From Terasakiella pusilla DSM 6293 (GTDB lineage: Bacteria; Pseudomonadota; Alphaproteobacteria; Rhodospirillales; Terasakiellaceae), in contig NZ_JHYO01000001.1 of assembly GCF_000688235.1 (NCBI RefSeq), positions 124,001-188,000 on the forward strand: a DNA stretch of 64,000 nucleotides. Reading direction: 5' to 3'. The stretch's first letter is position 1. Each line of letters begins with the position of its first letter. The translations under genes and the position numbers were made by a program. Shown piece by piece: positions 28,456-37,376 of this stretch. The notes beneath the pieces are model-generated. The model was not told the origin of the DNA, ran no database searches, and saw nothing but the letters and a program-made list of their open reading frames with translations.

Positions 28456-28867
28456 CAAAGTCGATGATCTGGGCCGTCATCTCTGCCGGCGCCTGCTCTT
28501 CTTTCGGCTTGCTATAATTGTCAACCATCCAGTCGAGAACTTCCATGAAAGTATCCGCAAACTGATTGGGATCACGCGCGGCATCCATGCGCTTGCATAA
28601 GTAGTAAGCAACGTTCCACGCGACCTTCCGGTTAAGGGCGACGCTGCGCACATCTGCGCCCAATCGCATTTCCCCCACACCCGTGAAAAACCAATTCAGA
28701 TCATAGCCCCAATCAGAGAGTTTTTTTAACACATCCCCTTTCGGAATTTGATCGCGTTCATAGCCTTGAACCGACCCAATTGACACATCTAATTGGTGTG
28801 CAAACTGCTTTTGTGTCAGCTCCAGACTTTTCCGAATTTCGCTGAAACGTTGTGCTATTTTACTCAT
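28430..28867 (-). CDS. XRE-family transcriptional regulator
   Basis: Starting at MSKIAQRFSEIRKSLELTQ (145 residues) the protein has an N-terminal Cro/CI-type HTH: LTQKQFAHQLDVSIGSVQGYERDQ near residues 16-39, then DWGYDLNWFFTGVGEMR near 50-66, common in phage-derived regulators. The remainder is helical and without a recognised domain. Upstream ATGs at 28885 and 28897 are in frame. It is convergent with and overlaps the GNAT gene. Targets unknown; the third XRE gene within 2 kb. Confidence 0.85.
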   Translation of the reverse strand: MSKIAQRFSEIRKSLELTQKQFAHQLDVSIGSVQGYERDQIPKGDVLKKLSDWGYDLNWFFTGVGEMRLGADVRSVALNRKVAWNVAYYLCKRMDAARDPNQFADTFMEVLDWMVDNYSKPKEEQAPAEMTAQIIDFAMLRLDAG

Positions 28868-29203
28868 GTTTAGACCCGCTCTCATGCATCCCTGCATCTC
28901 CCTATAAACCTAGAATACCTCCTTCACACAATAAAATCATCTTTTTTCTACATTAAGATCAGCAAACTAATTTTATTTGTCCCCGTATGAGTAATAAAAA
29001 TGCCTCACGTACTTTTCCATTTACACACCGAAAAAGAGCATAGCTTTACAGCCACACCTCAACTCAGAATTTATGTAATTGATATAAATTGAGTTTCACA
29101 GCCCATAGTCATAGTAGTAAAGCGTTATCCTCTTGACATAAATGGTTGGATAGCTGATTTTCTTCTCACAGAGTCGCTTTTTACATCAGTTGGAAGTCAA
29201 ACT
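28868..29203. other. Intergenic region between divergent XRE genes
   Basis: The region is AT-rich and non-coding as far as I can see. It contains a large inverted repeat (29061-29095) and a TTGACA at 29133-29138 that could be the -35 of the rightward gene, though I see no good -10 at 16-18 bases. Confidence 0.45.
29061..29095. promoter_or_regulatory. Imperfect 35-bp inverted repeat upstream of an XRE gene
   Basis: AACTC-AG-AATTTA (29061-29073) is mirrored by TAAATTGAGTT (29085-29095) with a two-base bulge in the left arm. It is about 110 bases before the rightward XRE start. Candidate operator. Confidence 0.4.
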
Positions 29204-29704
29204 ATGAGCAGAAGACCACCGAGAACGAGCCCGGACCCTATTGATAAATATGTTGGGTCGCGCGTTCGAGCCCGCCGTGTAGGTATGCGTATTTCTCAGA
29301 CCAAACTCGGCGATGCCATCGGTGTCACTTTCCAACAGATTCAAAAATACGAAAATGGCACGAACCGCATAGGCGCGAGTAATCTGTACAAGATTTCCCG
29401 CCAGCTTGGTGTTGAAGTGGCCTATTTCTTCCAGGAAATGCCGGAAGACCTCTATGAAGCCTCCAACGCTGATCCTTTCGGCTTGAGCGAATCGGCAGCG
29501 GAACCTTTTGACAGTGACCCGCTTTCCTCGCGCGATTCCATCTCTTTAGTCCATGACTTCCACCGCATCCCAGATGAGACCCTGCGTCAGCGTGTCGGTC
29601 AATTTATGCGCGCCCTTGCCAACAGCATGACCAACACGCCTCATGACGAGAACGATGCTGCAGATGAGTTTGAGCCAGACGACGACCACACCGATAAAGA
29701 GTAA
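29204..29704 (+). CDS. XRE-family transcriptional regulator
   Basis: The 166-residue protein begins with an Arg/Pro-rich arm and DPIDKYVGSRVRARRVGMRI, then the HTH SQTKLGDAIGVTFQQIQKYENGTN near residues 30-53 and ASNLYKISRQLGVEVAYFFQ near 58-77. This form is widespread in Rhodospirillales and related alphaproteobacteria. The C-terminal part is acidic (EFEPDDDHTDKE at the end). The protein at 29825 is a clear shorter relative. Targets unknown; autoregulation is plausible given the symmetry elements nearby. Confidence 0.9.
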   Translation: MSRRPPRTSPDPIDKYVGSRVRARRVGMRISQTKLGDAIGVTFQQIQKYENGTNRIGASNLYKISRQLGVEVAYFFQEMPEDLYEASNADPFGLSESAAEPFDSDPLSSRDSISLVHDFHRIPDETLRQRVGQFMRALANSMTNTPHDENDAADEFEPDDDHTDKE

Positions 29705-29783
29705 TATTAAAATAAATCACTTATTAATTGAATATAGCATTGGGTGAACCGCGCCCCCATGTTATACCTTAATCTGTTACGTA

Positions 29784-29809
29784 TTGCAGTATACAATCAT
29801 ATAGTGCAA
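29784..29809. promoter_or_regulatory. Inverted repeat before the second rightward XRE gene, likely operator
   Basis: TTGCAGTATA (29784-29793) and TATAGTGCAA (29800-29809) form a 26-bp dyad with one mismatched pair and a 6-base spacer. It ends 15 bases before the ATG at 29825 and includes TATAGT, a possible -10. Size and position suit binding by an XRE dimer. Confidence 0.6.
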
Positions 29810-29824
29810 ATAGGATTGAGGTAA

Positions 29825-30205
29825 ATGGATAAAAACCCTACAGATGCAAACCCTATCGATAAAACGGCAGGGGAACGACTAAAATTAAGACGTACCTTAA
29901 TGGGGTATAGTCAAAAACAGCTGGGGGAAGCTGTCGGTGTTTCCCGTCTAAAAATCGGGCAGTTTGAAGCGGGGAAGAGGTCCATCCCCGCGAGCCTCCT
30001 CTACAAATTTTCCGACCTTCTTAAAGTCGATATTGCCTTCTTCTTCCATGAAGACACAGCATCCACGTGCACACGTACGCGCGACATCCTCAGTCATGAG
30101 GCACTAAGCCTGATGCGCGACTATCGTGCCCTTGACAACCCAGAAGTCAGAACCGCCTTTGCCCGCATGATGGAACGTGCCGCCCAGCTCAATAAATCTA
30201 ACTAA
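29825..30205 (+). CDS. XRE-family transcriptional regulator, paralogue of the preceding gene
   Basis: The 126-residue product repeats the plan of its neighbour: IDKTAGERLKLRRTLMGYSQ near residues 11-30, HTH QKQLGEAVGVSRLKIGQFEAGKR near 30-52, and ASLLYKFSDLLKVDIAFFFH near 56-75. The C-terminal part (LSLMRDYRALDNPEVRTAF) parallels the VHDFHRIPDETLRQRVGQF segment of the longer one. The two could form homo- or heterodimers. A 26-bp dyad precedes the start. Confidence 0.9.
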   Translation: MDKNPTDANPIDKTAGERLKLRRTLMGYSQKQLGEAVGVSRLKIGQFEAGKRSIPASLLYKFSDLLKVDIAFFFHEDTASTCTRTRDILSHEALSLMRDYRALDNPEVRTAFARMMERAAQLNKSN

Positions 30206-30282
30206 ATTGACCTATGTCGTCTCCCCCACCGATTAAACAGGTTATGCTAATGTTCAAGTTATCAGGTGAAGGAGAGACCCTC

Positions 30283-30411
30283 ATGTTTTTGAACCCACGG
30301 GACTGGCTGGCAAAACTGTTAAGTGACGGGTATCTACCCTTTTATGTTTTCGGCCTAATTTTTCTGATTCTCTTCATGGTGTTTGGACGCAGCCTCCTCT
30401 TTGGTGCCTGA
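30283..30411 (+). CDS. Small single-pass membrane protein (42 residues)
   Basis: An excellent AAGGAGAG ribosome-binding site lies six bases before the ATG at 30283, favouring this start over earlier in-frame ones. The product has an amphipathic N-terminus (MFLNPRDWLAKLLSDGY) and one membrane helix near residues 19-38, ending RSLLFGA. It lies 77 bases after the XRE gene and before a terminator, so the two may be co-transcribed. Small proteins of this type often modulate a transporter or sensor; no partner is evident. Confidence 0.7.
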   Translation: MFLNPRDWLAKLLSDGYLPFYVFGLIFLILFMVFGRSLLFGA

Positions 30412-30424
30412 CCCATACCACAAA

Positions 30425-30458
30425 AAAAGAGGGACAGCACATCTGCCATCCCTCTTTT
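30425..30458. terminator. Bidirectional terminator between the small membrane protein gene and trpS
   Basis: AAAAGAGGGA (30425-30434) pairs perfectly with TCCCTCTTTT (30449-30458) around a 14-base loop. A-runs on one side and T-runs on the other serve both convergent genes. Confidence 0.9.
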
Positions 30459-30478
30459 CACAAGAAATCGATCAACGT

Positions 30479-31477
30479 TTACGGACGTAAAAAGCCGACC
30501 ACGTCTTTGACTTCGTCCATCACCGGCTGTGCGATGGCATTGGCACGTTCGCCGCCCTCTTTCAGGATGGCGTCCACTTCTGCCGGGTCTGCCATGTAGC
30601 GCTGCATTTCTTGAGAAATGGGCGACAGTTTTTCAACAGCCAGATCGGTCAAAGCTTTTTTGAAATCCGCAAAGCTCTGGCCGCCATATTGCTGACAGAC
30701 ATCCGCAAGCGTCACATCACTTAATGCAGCATAGATGTTCATCAGGTTTTTAGCTTCCGCACGGTCTTCAAAACCATCTACAGACTCAGGGATCGGATGC
30801 GGGTCAGTTTTGGCCTTACGAACCTTTTTCGCGATTGTATCCGCATCATCCGTCATGGCGATACGGGAGTAATCGGACGGGTCCGACTTAGACATTTTTT
30901 TAGTCCCGTCACGCAAAGACATCACCCGTGTTGCCGACCCGAAGATCATCGGTTCCGGCAGGGGGAAGACTTCTTTTTGGAAGTCGTTATTGAATTTTTG
31001 CGCAATGTCGCGAGCCAGCTCAAGGTGTTGCTTCTGATCATCGCCAACCGGGACATGGGTTGCTTTGTAGATCAAAATGTCCGCCGCCATCAGGTTCGGA
31101 TAAACATACAGGCCACACGACGCGTTTTCTTTGTGCTTGCCTGCTTTTTCCTTAAACTGGGTCATGCGGTTCAACCACCCCAAACGTGCCACACAGTTCA
31201 ACACCCAGCCCAATTCCGCATGGGCGGGAACGTTAGACTGGTTGAACAGAATGTTTTTCTTGGGGTCAACACCAGCTGCCAGCATACCGGCAGCGACTTC
31301 ACGGGTCGCACGGCGCAATTCTTCGGGGTCTTGCCAGACGGTAATGGCATGCATATCAACCACGCAAAAAATGCTCTCGTAGTCGTCTTGCAATTTTACC
31401 CAGTTGCGAATTGCACCGAGGTAGTTGCCTAAAGTCAAATTACCGGATGGCTGTACGCCAGAAAAAATGCGTTCCAT
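30479..31477 (-). CDS. trpS: Tryptophanyl-tRNA synthetase
   Basis: The 332-residue class I enzyme starts [22 protein letters not shown] (two blocks), containing the HIGH-equivalent region, and has the KMSKS loop as [10 protein letters not shown] near residues 190-199. [11 protein letters not shown] and the long VNQSNVPAH-type region ([14 protein letters not shown] near 82-95) are typical of bacterial TrpRS. It charges tRNA-Trp in the cytoplasm. It is downstream of the chemoreceptor gene on the same strand. Confidence 0.98.
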   Translation of the reverse strand: MERIFSGVQPSGNLTLGNYLGAIRNWVKLQDDYESIFCVVDMHAITVWQDPEELRRATREVAAGMLAAGVDPKKNILFNQSNVPAHAELGWVLNCVARLGWLNRMTQFKEKAGKHKENASCGLYVYPNLMAADILIYKATHVPVGDDQKQHLELARDIAQKFNNDFQKEVFPLPEPMIFGSATRVMSLRDGTKKMSKSDPSDYSRIAMTDDADTIAKKVRKAKTDPHPIPESVDGFEDRAEAKNLMNIYAALSDVTLADVCQQYGGQSFADFKKALTDLAVEKLSPISQEMQRYMADPAEVDAILKEGGERANAIAQPVMDEVKDVVGFLRP

Positions 31478-31507
31478 TAGATGTCTCGCTATGAAGTTTT
31501 AAAGGAA

Positions 31508-31526
31508 AGGCGCCCTTTCGACGCCT
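31508..31526 (-). terminator. Possible terminator between the chemoreceptor gene and trpS
   Basis: AGGCG (31508-31512) pairs with CGCCT (31522-31526), followed on the minus strand by TTTCCTTT. Weak, but placed to separate the two transcripts. Confidence 0.4.
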
Positions 31527-31574
31527 GAAATATACGAGACTTGTTATGCAATGCCATCGGGGCGCGGTCAAGCT

Positions 31575-33977
31575 TTACTCCGCTGCAGTGCGATAATCTG
31601 CCAAGGATACAACCCGCGTTGTTCCCAGAATATCTTCCCTTAAACTATCAGCCCATAATTGAACCACATAACGCACGATTTCCTGACGATCTTCCATATC
31701 CTGACTAAAGCGGATCCGCGTCTTTGGCGACTCAAGGCCACGTTTCGACAGAATCTCCACGTCAAAGTCCCCGTTAATCCCCTCAAAGGTCGCTTTAAAT
31801 TGATCCCCCGTTTTTAAATCCAGCGGCGGGAACAGGGCAAAACCGTTGTTGGAAATATCCAGCAAACGGGAATGATAGGTCCCTTTATCCCCCCGCAAAA
31901 CGACTTTCACGTCTTCGCCCGCAAGGATGGATTTTTCACCTTCTTCCGCCATGGTGTTTGACGCGGAACGTACCGCCGTATTCAACGACATTTGCAGGCT
32001 TTCGACCATGGAGGTTACGCGGCGCGACACGATATCAAGCTGCCCGCTGAGGTCACGGACTTCCTGCATTTCTTGGGAGGCTTCGGTCACTTGCAGGTTC
32101 AAGGTCTCCGACACCCGGAAGGAATCTTGGATGTTAGAGGTAATCTGCAAGGTTTCCTGCGTCTGTTCCTGCACACTTTGTGACACATCCAAAGAAATAT
32201 TGGTCATGTCCGCAATAATCTGGTTGATCTCTTCAATAGATTTAACACATTCACGCGCCACCTGACGCACATCCGCGATCTGGGTCGAAATTTCCGCCGT
32301 TGCCTTAGAGGTTTGCGTTGCCAGCATCTTCACTTCATTGGCAACAACCCCAAAACCTTTGCCATAGGCACCTGCGCGTTCGGCTTCGATGGTGGCGTTG
32401 AGGGCCAGCATATTGGTCTGCGCCGCGATATCATTGATCATCGCAATAACACTACCGATACTATCGGCCGCCTCGCTCAGACTTTCAACGGACTGGGAAG
32501 ACTTTTGCGCCTGATCCATCGCGGTATTGGCAATGGTACGTTGGCGTTCCACCTGCGTTGACACCTGATCGATAGAGCCTGCCAGTTTGTTTGCCGCTTC
32601 TGCAACTTTTTGTGACAATTCAAGGGAGGATTGTGCCTGTACCGCCACATCATCCGCGCGATTGGCCGCCCCTTGAGACGACGCCGACATGGTGCCAACG
32701 GCGTTGCTGAGTTCCTTGGTGTGGTGCACCACTTGTTCCAGAACAACACCGGTTTCCGATTCAATGGTATCTGCCATCGCCATCAAGGAAGCACTGCGTT
32801 TTTCTTCTTCGCGCTTTTGGTCTTCCAGTCGTTGCTGGGTCAGACGTTCCACATCCATGGCGTTTTGACGGAAGATCACAACGGCTTGGGCCATGGTACC
32901 GACTTCATCTCGGCGATCGCGGTCCACCACTTCGATGTCCGTATCCCCATCGCCAAGGCGTTTCATATCCGTTGTTACCCGATTAAGCGGTCCCAAGATA
33001 CTGCGCGAGGTCACCGCCCCCAATAAAACAGCGATGACCGCCACCACACCCATCGTGAAAATGTAGCTGGTAATGGTGGATTGGGAGGCTTGCGTCACCG
33101 CTTGAGTGGTGTGATTCTGTTCCTGAATAGCGGTTGTGCGAATATCAGAGGCCAGCGCCATTGTTTGTTCAATCGCATCACGAAAGGCATTGAACGATTG
33201 GATCAAACCAAGGTTGGAGCCTTGAAACTGCACATAGCCCTGTTTCAACAGATCATTGTCGCGCCCCAAAAACTTAAGCACCTGGCGATCACGTCTCGGC
33301 AGTCCTGCCATCCCGTCTTTAGTATGGGCCAAGACGTCATCAACTTCTGCCGTGGCGTTACGTGCCTTTTGCAAGGTTTCTTCAGTCGGTTTGATGGCAT
33401 AGGTCATGGTTTCCAGCAGAGCCTTGTTGGAGGCCATCAAAATTTGATCTGCCAAACTATAAAGACCTGCATAATCCGGTTTTTCAGACGCAATTTTGAT
33501 CAGCTTGCCCGACAGTTCAGGCCCCGATAAAACCAGTTTATTGGCCCCCATCAGGATCATGTCAGCGGAGGCACCGATATTTTCAATGCGCAGCAATAAA
33601 GACCCCAGCGTGTCTTTATAAACTTTCTCAGACGCAATCACTTCATCAGCTTTTTGCGACAAGCCTTTGACCCTGAGTGTATCCACAAAGGCGGCTTCAA
33701 TTTCATTGGTGCGAGCTAACTGTTCTTCGACACGGGCACGGTCTTTCTCTTTGGTAGATTGTGCATAGAGAAGGATAGAGTCTGATAACTCTTTCAGGCT
33801 CAGGGCATAGTCATTGGCACTGCCCACCAGCGTGATTTTTTCGTTGATGATCTCGGTGGACCCCGCCATCTCATCAAACTGCAAGGTGGCAAAAACACCC
33901 AACCCTAACAACGCACAAATTAAAAAACCAAACCCCATGTAAATCCGATGGGAAATTGACAGACGATCGGCAGCCAT
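31575..33977 (-). CDS. Methyl-accepting chemotaxis protein with C-terminal PilZ-like domain
   Basis: The 800-residue protein has a first membrane helix near residues 12-33, a large helical periplasmic sensor of about 270 residues, a second helix near 303-325, a HAMP domain, and a full signalling coiled coil with the tip [30 protein letters not shown] (two blocks, near 515-545). The last 110 residues form a PilZ-like domain: [19 protein letters not shown] carries the (D/N)xSxxG motif, while the RxxxR half is poorly conserved. PilZ domains bind c-di-GMP, so chemotaxis output may be coupled to that signal. Ligand unknown. Confidence 0.93.
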   Translation of the reverse strand: MAADRLSISHRIYMGFGFLICALLGLGVFATLQFDEMAGSTEIINEKITLVGSANDYALSLKELSDSILLYAQSTKEKDRARVEEQLARTNEIEAAFVDTLRVKGLSQKADEVIASEKVYKDTLGSLLLRIENIGASADMILMGANKLVLSGPELSGKLIKIASEKPDYAGLYSLADQILMASNKALLETMTYAIKPTEETLQKARNATAEVDDVLAHTKDGMAGLPRRDRQVLKFLGRDNDLLKQGYVQFQGSNLGLIQSFNAFRDAIEQTMALASDIRTTAIQEQNHTTQAVTQASQSTITSYIFTMGVVAVIAVLLGAVTSRSILGPLNRVTTDMKRLGDGDTDIEVVDRDRRDEVGTMAQAVVIFRQNAMDVERLTQQRLEDQKREEEKRSASLMAMADTIESETGVVLEQVVHHTKELSNAVGTMSASSQGAANRADDVAVQAQSSLELSQKVAEAANKLAGSIDQVSTQVERQRTIANTAMDQAQKSSQSVESLSEAADSIGSVIAMINDIAAQTNMLALNATIEAERAGAYGKGFGVVANEVKMLATQTSKATAEISTQIADVRQVARECVKSIEEINQIIADMTNISLDVSQSVQEQTQETLQITSNIQDSFRVSETLNLQVTEASQEMQEVRDLSGQLDIVSRRVTSMVESLQMSLNTAVRSASNTMAEEGEKSILAGEDVKVVLRGDKGTYHSRLLDISNNGFALFPPLDLKTGDQFKATFEGINGDFDVEILSKRGLESPKTRIRFSQDMEDRQEIVRYVVQLWADSLREDILGTTRVVSLADYRTAAE

Positions 33978-34112
33978 TCTCTATTCACCTTGATAGTTAA
34001 ATCTGTCCCTCTTTAAGCGGGGATTAACCATGAGATGGCCTAGGGCAAAATTCTTGTCAATTTAAGATAGACGATGCCATGAGAAGTTCATTTTCTTGTC
34101 ATAAATAAATAA

Positions 34113-34132
34113 CATTATGATCGGTCATAATG
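34113..34132. promoter_or_regulatory. Perfect 20-bp dyad between murJ and the chemoreceptor gene
   Basis: CATTATGA (34113-34120) and TCATAATG (34125-34132) flank TCGG. It lies about 140 bases before the chemoreceptor start and 34 bases after the murJ stop. It could be an operator or a weak transcript end (TTATTTATTT follows on the minus strand). Confidence 0.5.
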
Positions 34133-34165
34133 ATAAAAATATATAGGCAAATACCGCTAAAAAAC

Positions 34166-35707
34166 CTAGCGTTTGACTAGCCTTTTGACCTCAGACAAAC
34201 GCGCAGCCCCAGTGATATGTCCACAGACGAAATAGGAAACCAGACCGACAGCGATGAACGCACTCAATGTCAGGATTCTTTCTATCAATGATCCAGCGAT
34301 ATAGTCTGCACTTACCAAGGTCATGCCATAGAGTAATCCGCCCATCACCAGACAACAGAGTAGGATGCGCCAGAAACGGGATTTCAACCGGGCATCAATC
34401 TTGAAATACCCGCGTTTTCCCAACACCACGGCCAGCAAGACCGTATTCGTCCACGCCGAAATCACGGTAGCCATGGCCAAGCCCACATGCAGGAACGGTC
34501 CCATCAGGATCAGGTTAAAGACAATATTTACGACCATGCAGACCCCGGCAATGATCATAGGTGTCTTGGTGTCCCCACGCGCAAAAAAGCCTGGTGTCAG
34601 AGCCTTGTTCAAGACATAGGCCGGTAGACCAAAGGCATAAACAAACAGGGCCGCAGCGGTCGCCTGACTGTCACTGGCGGTAAACTCTTTGCGTTCAAAC
34701 AGGATACTGACAATCGGGTCCGCAATGACCATATAGGCAACCGCAGCAGGCAGCGTCAGAAACAACGAAAATTCAAGGGCACGGTTAAGGCTGTTCATGG
34801 CGCCGTCTTCATCCCCGCTACGCAATTGGCGCGATAACATCGGCAGCAGGGCTGTGCCGACCGCGACACCAACCACCCCCAAGGGCAGCTGGTTAATCCG
34901 GTCTGCGTAAAATAGATACGAGATCGACCCCGTCGGCAGCAAGGTGGCAATCATCATATCGACCAGTAAATTCACCTGATAGATCCCCGCCCCCAAGGCA
35001 CCGGGGATGATGCGTTTGACCATCAGTTTGACATCGGTGTCCCATCGCATAATACGGAGCTTGAGCGTCATATTATGTTTCGCACAATGCCAGAATAACC
35101 AGATAAACTGCACGATCCCGGCCCCAAACACCCCCCAGGCCAAAGCATGGCCCGGACTTGGCAGATGCGGTGTCAGCCCCAAGATCGCCCCGATCAAACA
35201 GATGTTTAACAACACAGGCGTTGCGGCAGCCGCCGCAAACTTATTCAGCGAGTTCAACACCCCCGCCATGAGGGAGACGAGCGAGATAAACAAAAGATAG
35301 GGGAAGGTGATGCGCGTCAGCTCGACCGCCAGATCGAATTTTTCCGGCTCATCCATAAAGCCCGGTGCAAACAATTGCATGGCCCAAGGCATCGCCAGTT
35401 CCATCACAATCAACAGACCCAGCAAAATCCAGAAGAGAAACGCAAAGGCTTTTTCTGCAAAGGCTTTGGCGCTTTCGGGTCCATCGCCTTCATATTTTCC
35501 GGCAAAAAGCGGGACGAACGCTGCGTTAAAGGCACCTTCAGCAAACAGACGACGAAAAACGTTAGGAAATTTAAAGGCGATGAAAAAGGCATCGGCAACC
35601 GGGCCTGCCCCAAGGATGGCCGCGACCAGAATATCACGCGCAAACCCAAGCACACGGCTGAGCATGGTATAACCGCCAACGGTCGCAATAGATCGCAATA
35701 ACACCAT
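34166..35707 (-). CDS. murJ: Lipid II flippase MurJ
   Basis: The 513-residue protein has 14 or so membrane segments and the MurJ/MviN N-terminus (IATVGGYTMLSRVLGFARDILVA, two blocks, with GPVADAFFIAFKFPNVFRRLFAEGAFNAAFVPLF near 35-70 in blocks). Arg residues in the central cavity region (RRLFAEG) match those needed for lipid II binding. It flips the peptidoglycan precursor lipid II to the periplasm. Monocistronic by appearance, divergent from panD. Confidence 0.97.
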   Translation of the reverse strand: MVLLRSIATVGGYTMLSRVLGFARDILVAAILGAGPVADAFFIAFKFPNVFRRLFAEGAFNAAFVPLFAGKYEGDGPESAKAFAEKAFAFLFWILLGLLIVMELAMPWAMQLFAPGFMDEPEKFDLAVELTRITFPYLLFISLVSLMAGVLNSLNKFAAAAATPVLLNICLIGAILGLTPHLPSPGHALAWGVFGAGIVQFIWLFWHCAKHNMTLKLRIMRWDTDVKLMVKRIIPGALGAGIYQVNLLVDMMIATLLPTGSISYLFYADRINQLPLGVVGVAVGTALLPMLSRQLRSGDEDGAMNSLNRALEFSLFLTLPAAVAYMVIADPIVSILFERKEFTASDSQATAAALFVYAFGLPAYVLNKALTPGFFARGDTKTPMIIAGVCMVVNIVFNLILMGPFLHVGLAMATVISAWTNTVLLAVVLGKRGYFKIDARLKSRFWRILLCCLVMGGLLYGMTLVSADYIAGSLIERILTLSAFIAVGLVSYFVCGHITGAARLSEVKRLVKR

Positions 35708-35846
35708 TAAACTTCCCTACGAATAAGCATACAGTGACTCTTTGTAGCTCCTCAGTGGTAAAGAATGTATAAAATATGTTAGCGCCCGTGCGAAAATTCG
35801 CTATAACCGCAGCAACCCTGAGATTCTTCATTGAGAGATTAAAAAC

Positions 35847-36386
35847 ATGATGAAAGTTGTGCGCGCCAAATTGCATGGCATCCGTGTGACCGGTGCAGAT
35901 TTGAACTACCACGGGTCCATCACCCTTGATCCTGAACAGTGTGAACTGGCAGGCATCTACCCGATGGAGTTTGTTGATATCTGGAACAAACAAAGCGGTG
36001 CCCGCATTTCCACGTATGTGATTTACGGCGAACCGGGTTCCAAATGCTGTATCCTGAACGGCGCTGCCGCCCGTACCTGTCAAAAAGGCGACGAGGTCAT
36101 CATCTGTTCTGCAGACTACTGCAAGCCGGAAGACCTTTATGATCTGAAGCCAACGATCCTGACATACCTGCCGGATAACGATGTGGATCAGGTCTTGAAG
36201 TACGATGTGTTCCGCAGCGAAACGCGCCCGTATGACTTCCGCATTATTGATGCGCAGACAAACGAGATTGAAGATTGTCACACCTACCCGAACGTGGATA
36301 TCAACAACATCCGCAAAGACCTTAAAAAACGCGGTCTGGGTGACAGCGACATCGAAGCTTTTGTTGAAAAACACCTGATGCGCTAA
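35847..36386 (+). CDS. panD: Aspartate 1-decarboxylase with C-terminal extension
   Basis: The first 125 residues match Pan[25 protein letters not shown] near 5-28 in two blocks, with the Gly-Ser self-cleavage site in YHGSIT that yields the pyruvoyl cofactor, then [16 protein letters not shown] near 44-59 and LNGAAAR near 70-76. It makes beta-alanine for pantothenate and CoA. At 179 residues it is some 50 longer than E. coli PanD (126). The extra C-terminal part (from about [14 protein letters not shown] to [12 protein letters not shown]) is acidic and helical, with no recognised fold. Confidence 0.88.
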   Translation: MMKVVRAKLHGIRVTGADLNYHGSITLDPEQCELAGIYPMEFVDIWNKQSGARISTYVIYGEPGSKCCILNGAAARTCQKGDEVIICSADYCKPEDLYDLKPTILTYLPDNDVDQVLKYDVFRSETRPYDFRIIDAQTNEIEDCHTYPNVDINNIRKDLKKRGLGDSDIEAFVEKHLMR

Positions 36387-36390
36387 GCAC

Positions 36391-36433
36391 AAGAAAAAAG
36401 GCAGGTACCGATGTTGGACCTGCCTTTTTTCTT
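36391..36433. terminator. Bidirectional terminator between panD and the CorC-like gene
   Basis: Arms of 16 bases (36391-36406 and 36418-36433) pair perfectly around an 11-base loop. The right arm overlaps the TAA of the minus-strand CorC-like gene at 36432-36434. It serves both convergent genes. Confidence 0.92.
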
Positions 36434-37343
36434 AAGTATTTTGCGCGTTTATTGCCGGTATGTTCTGGATACGCAAGCGATGGATGCGCCGGGGGTCAGC
36501 TTCCAGAATTTCAAATTCCAGACCGCTTTCATGGGTCACGACTTCGCCCCGAATCGGCACATGTCCGGTCAGGGAAAACACAAGACCACCAAGCGTATCG
36601 ATATCTTCACGTTCTTCTTCATTTAAAAACGTGCCAATCTGCTTTTCCACATCGTCCAGTTCCCAGCGGGCGTCCGCGTCGATCTTGCCGTCGGTACGCT
36701 CCACATGCATATGGCCTTCCGGGCGATCATGTTCGTCTTCAATTTCCCCGACGATTTCTTCCACCAGATCTTCAATGGTCACCAGCCCGTCGGTGCCGCC
36801 ATATTCGTCCACCATCAAGGCCATATGGACCCGCTTGGTGCGCATTTCCAAAAGCAGTTCCAACACACGCGCGCTGGGGGCGACAAACAGGACTTTGCGA
36901 CAGATTGTGGCGAGATTGAACGGGGCGCTTTTGGACTGCCATGCGATGATATCTTTAATATGGACCATCCCAATGGGGTCATCCAAATCTTCGCCGTAGA
37001 CCGGCAGGCGCGAATGTCCTTCCTTGGTCATACGCGCGACCACTTCATCAAGGGAACTATCCACACTGACTGCGCAGATATCGGTCCGTGGGACACACAC
37101 ATCTTCAATAGTGCGTTCACGCAGGCCGAAAATGTTTTTCAGGATTTGCGCTTCTTCAGCTTCCAGCGGTGCGGCCTGTTCTTCACGCTCTTCCAACAGT
37201 TCTTCCAGTGTATCGCGTACACTGATCTCCCCGTTGTTTTTTTTGCGAAAGGGGTTAAGCCGTCCTAATAAACCGGCTTCATCTTCTTGAGGTTGCCCCA
37301 CTTCGATCGGGGGCGGGCTACTGTCACCGTTTTGGTCGTTCAT
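36432..37343 (-). CDS. corC: CorC/HlyC-family CBS-domain protein
   Basis: The 303-residue protein lacks membrane helices. It has a charged N-terminus, LEELLEEREEQAAPLEAEEAQILKNIFGLRERTIEDVCVPRTDI (residues about 46-90, key part TIEDVCVPRTDI), two CBS motifs (about 75-205), and a C-terminal CorC_HlyC domain (INTLGGLVF-like DIDTLGGLVFSLTGHVP near 248-264). Family members influence Mg/Co efflux or, as in C. difficile-type hemolysins, have unclear roles. Last of the miaB-phoH-ybeY-corC operon, the classic arrangement. Confidence 0.92.
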   Translation of the reverse strand: MNDQNGDSSPPPIEVGQPQEDEAGLLGRLNPFRKKNNGEISVRDTLEELLEEREEQAAPLEAEEAQILKNIFGLRERTIEDVCVPRTDICAVSVDSSLDEVVARMTKEGHSRLPVYGEDLDDPIGMVHIKDIIAWQSKSAPFNLATICRKVLFVAPSARVLELLLEMRTKRVHMALMVDEYGGTDGLVTIEDLVEEIVGEIEDEHDRPEGHMHVERTDGKIDADARWELDDVEKQIGTFLNEEEREDIDTLGGLVFSLTGHVPIRGEVVTHESGLEFEILEADPRRIHRLRIQNIPAINAQNT

Positions 37344-37376
37344 CTATTTTCTGTTTGTTACAAGGAAAAGGGTTAT

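Noticed and set aside
35634-36392. 252-codon frame opposite panD
   Set aside because: It is antisense to panD and has no ribosome-binding site or domain.
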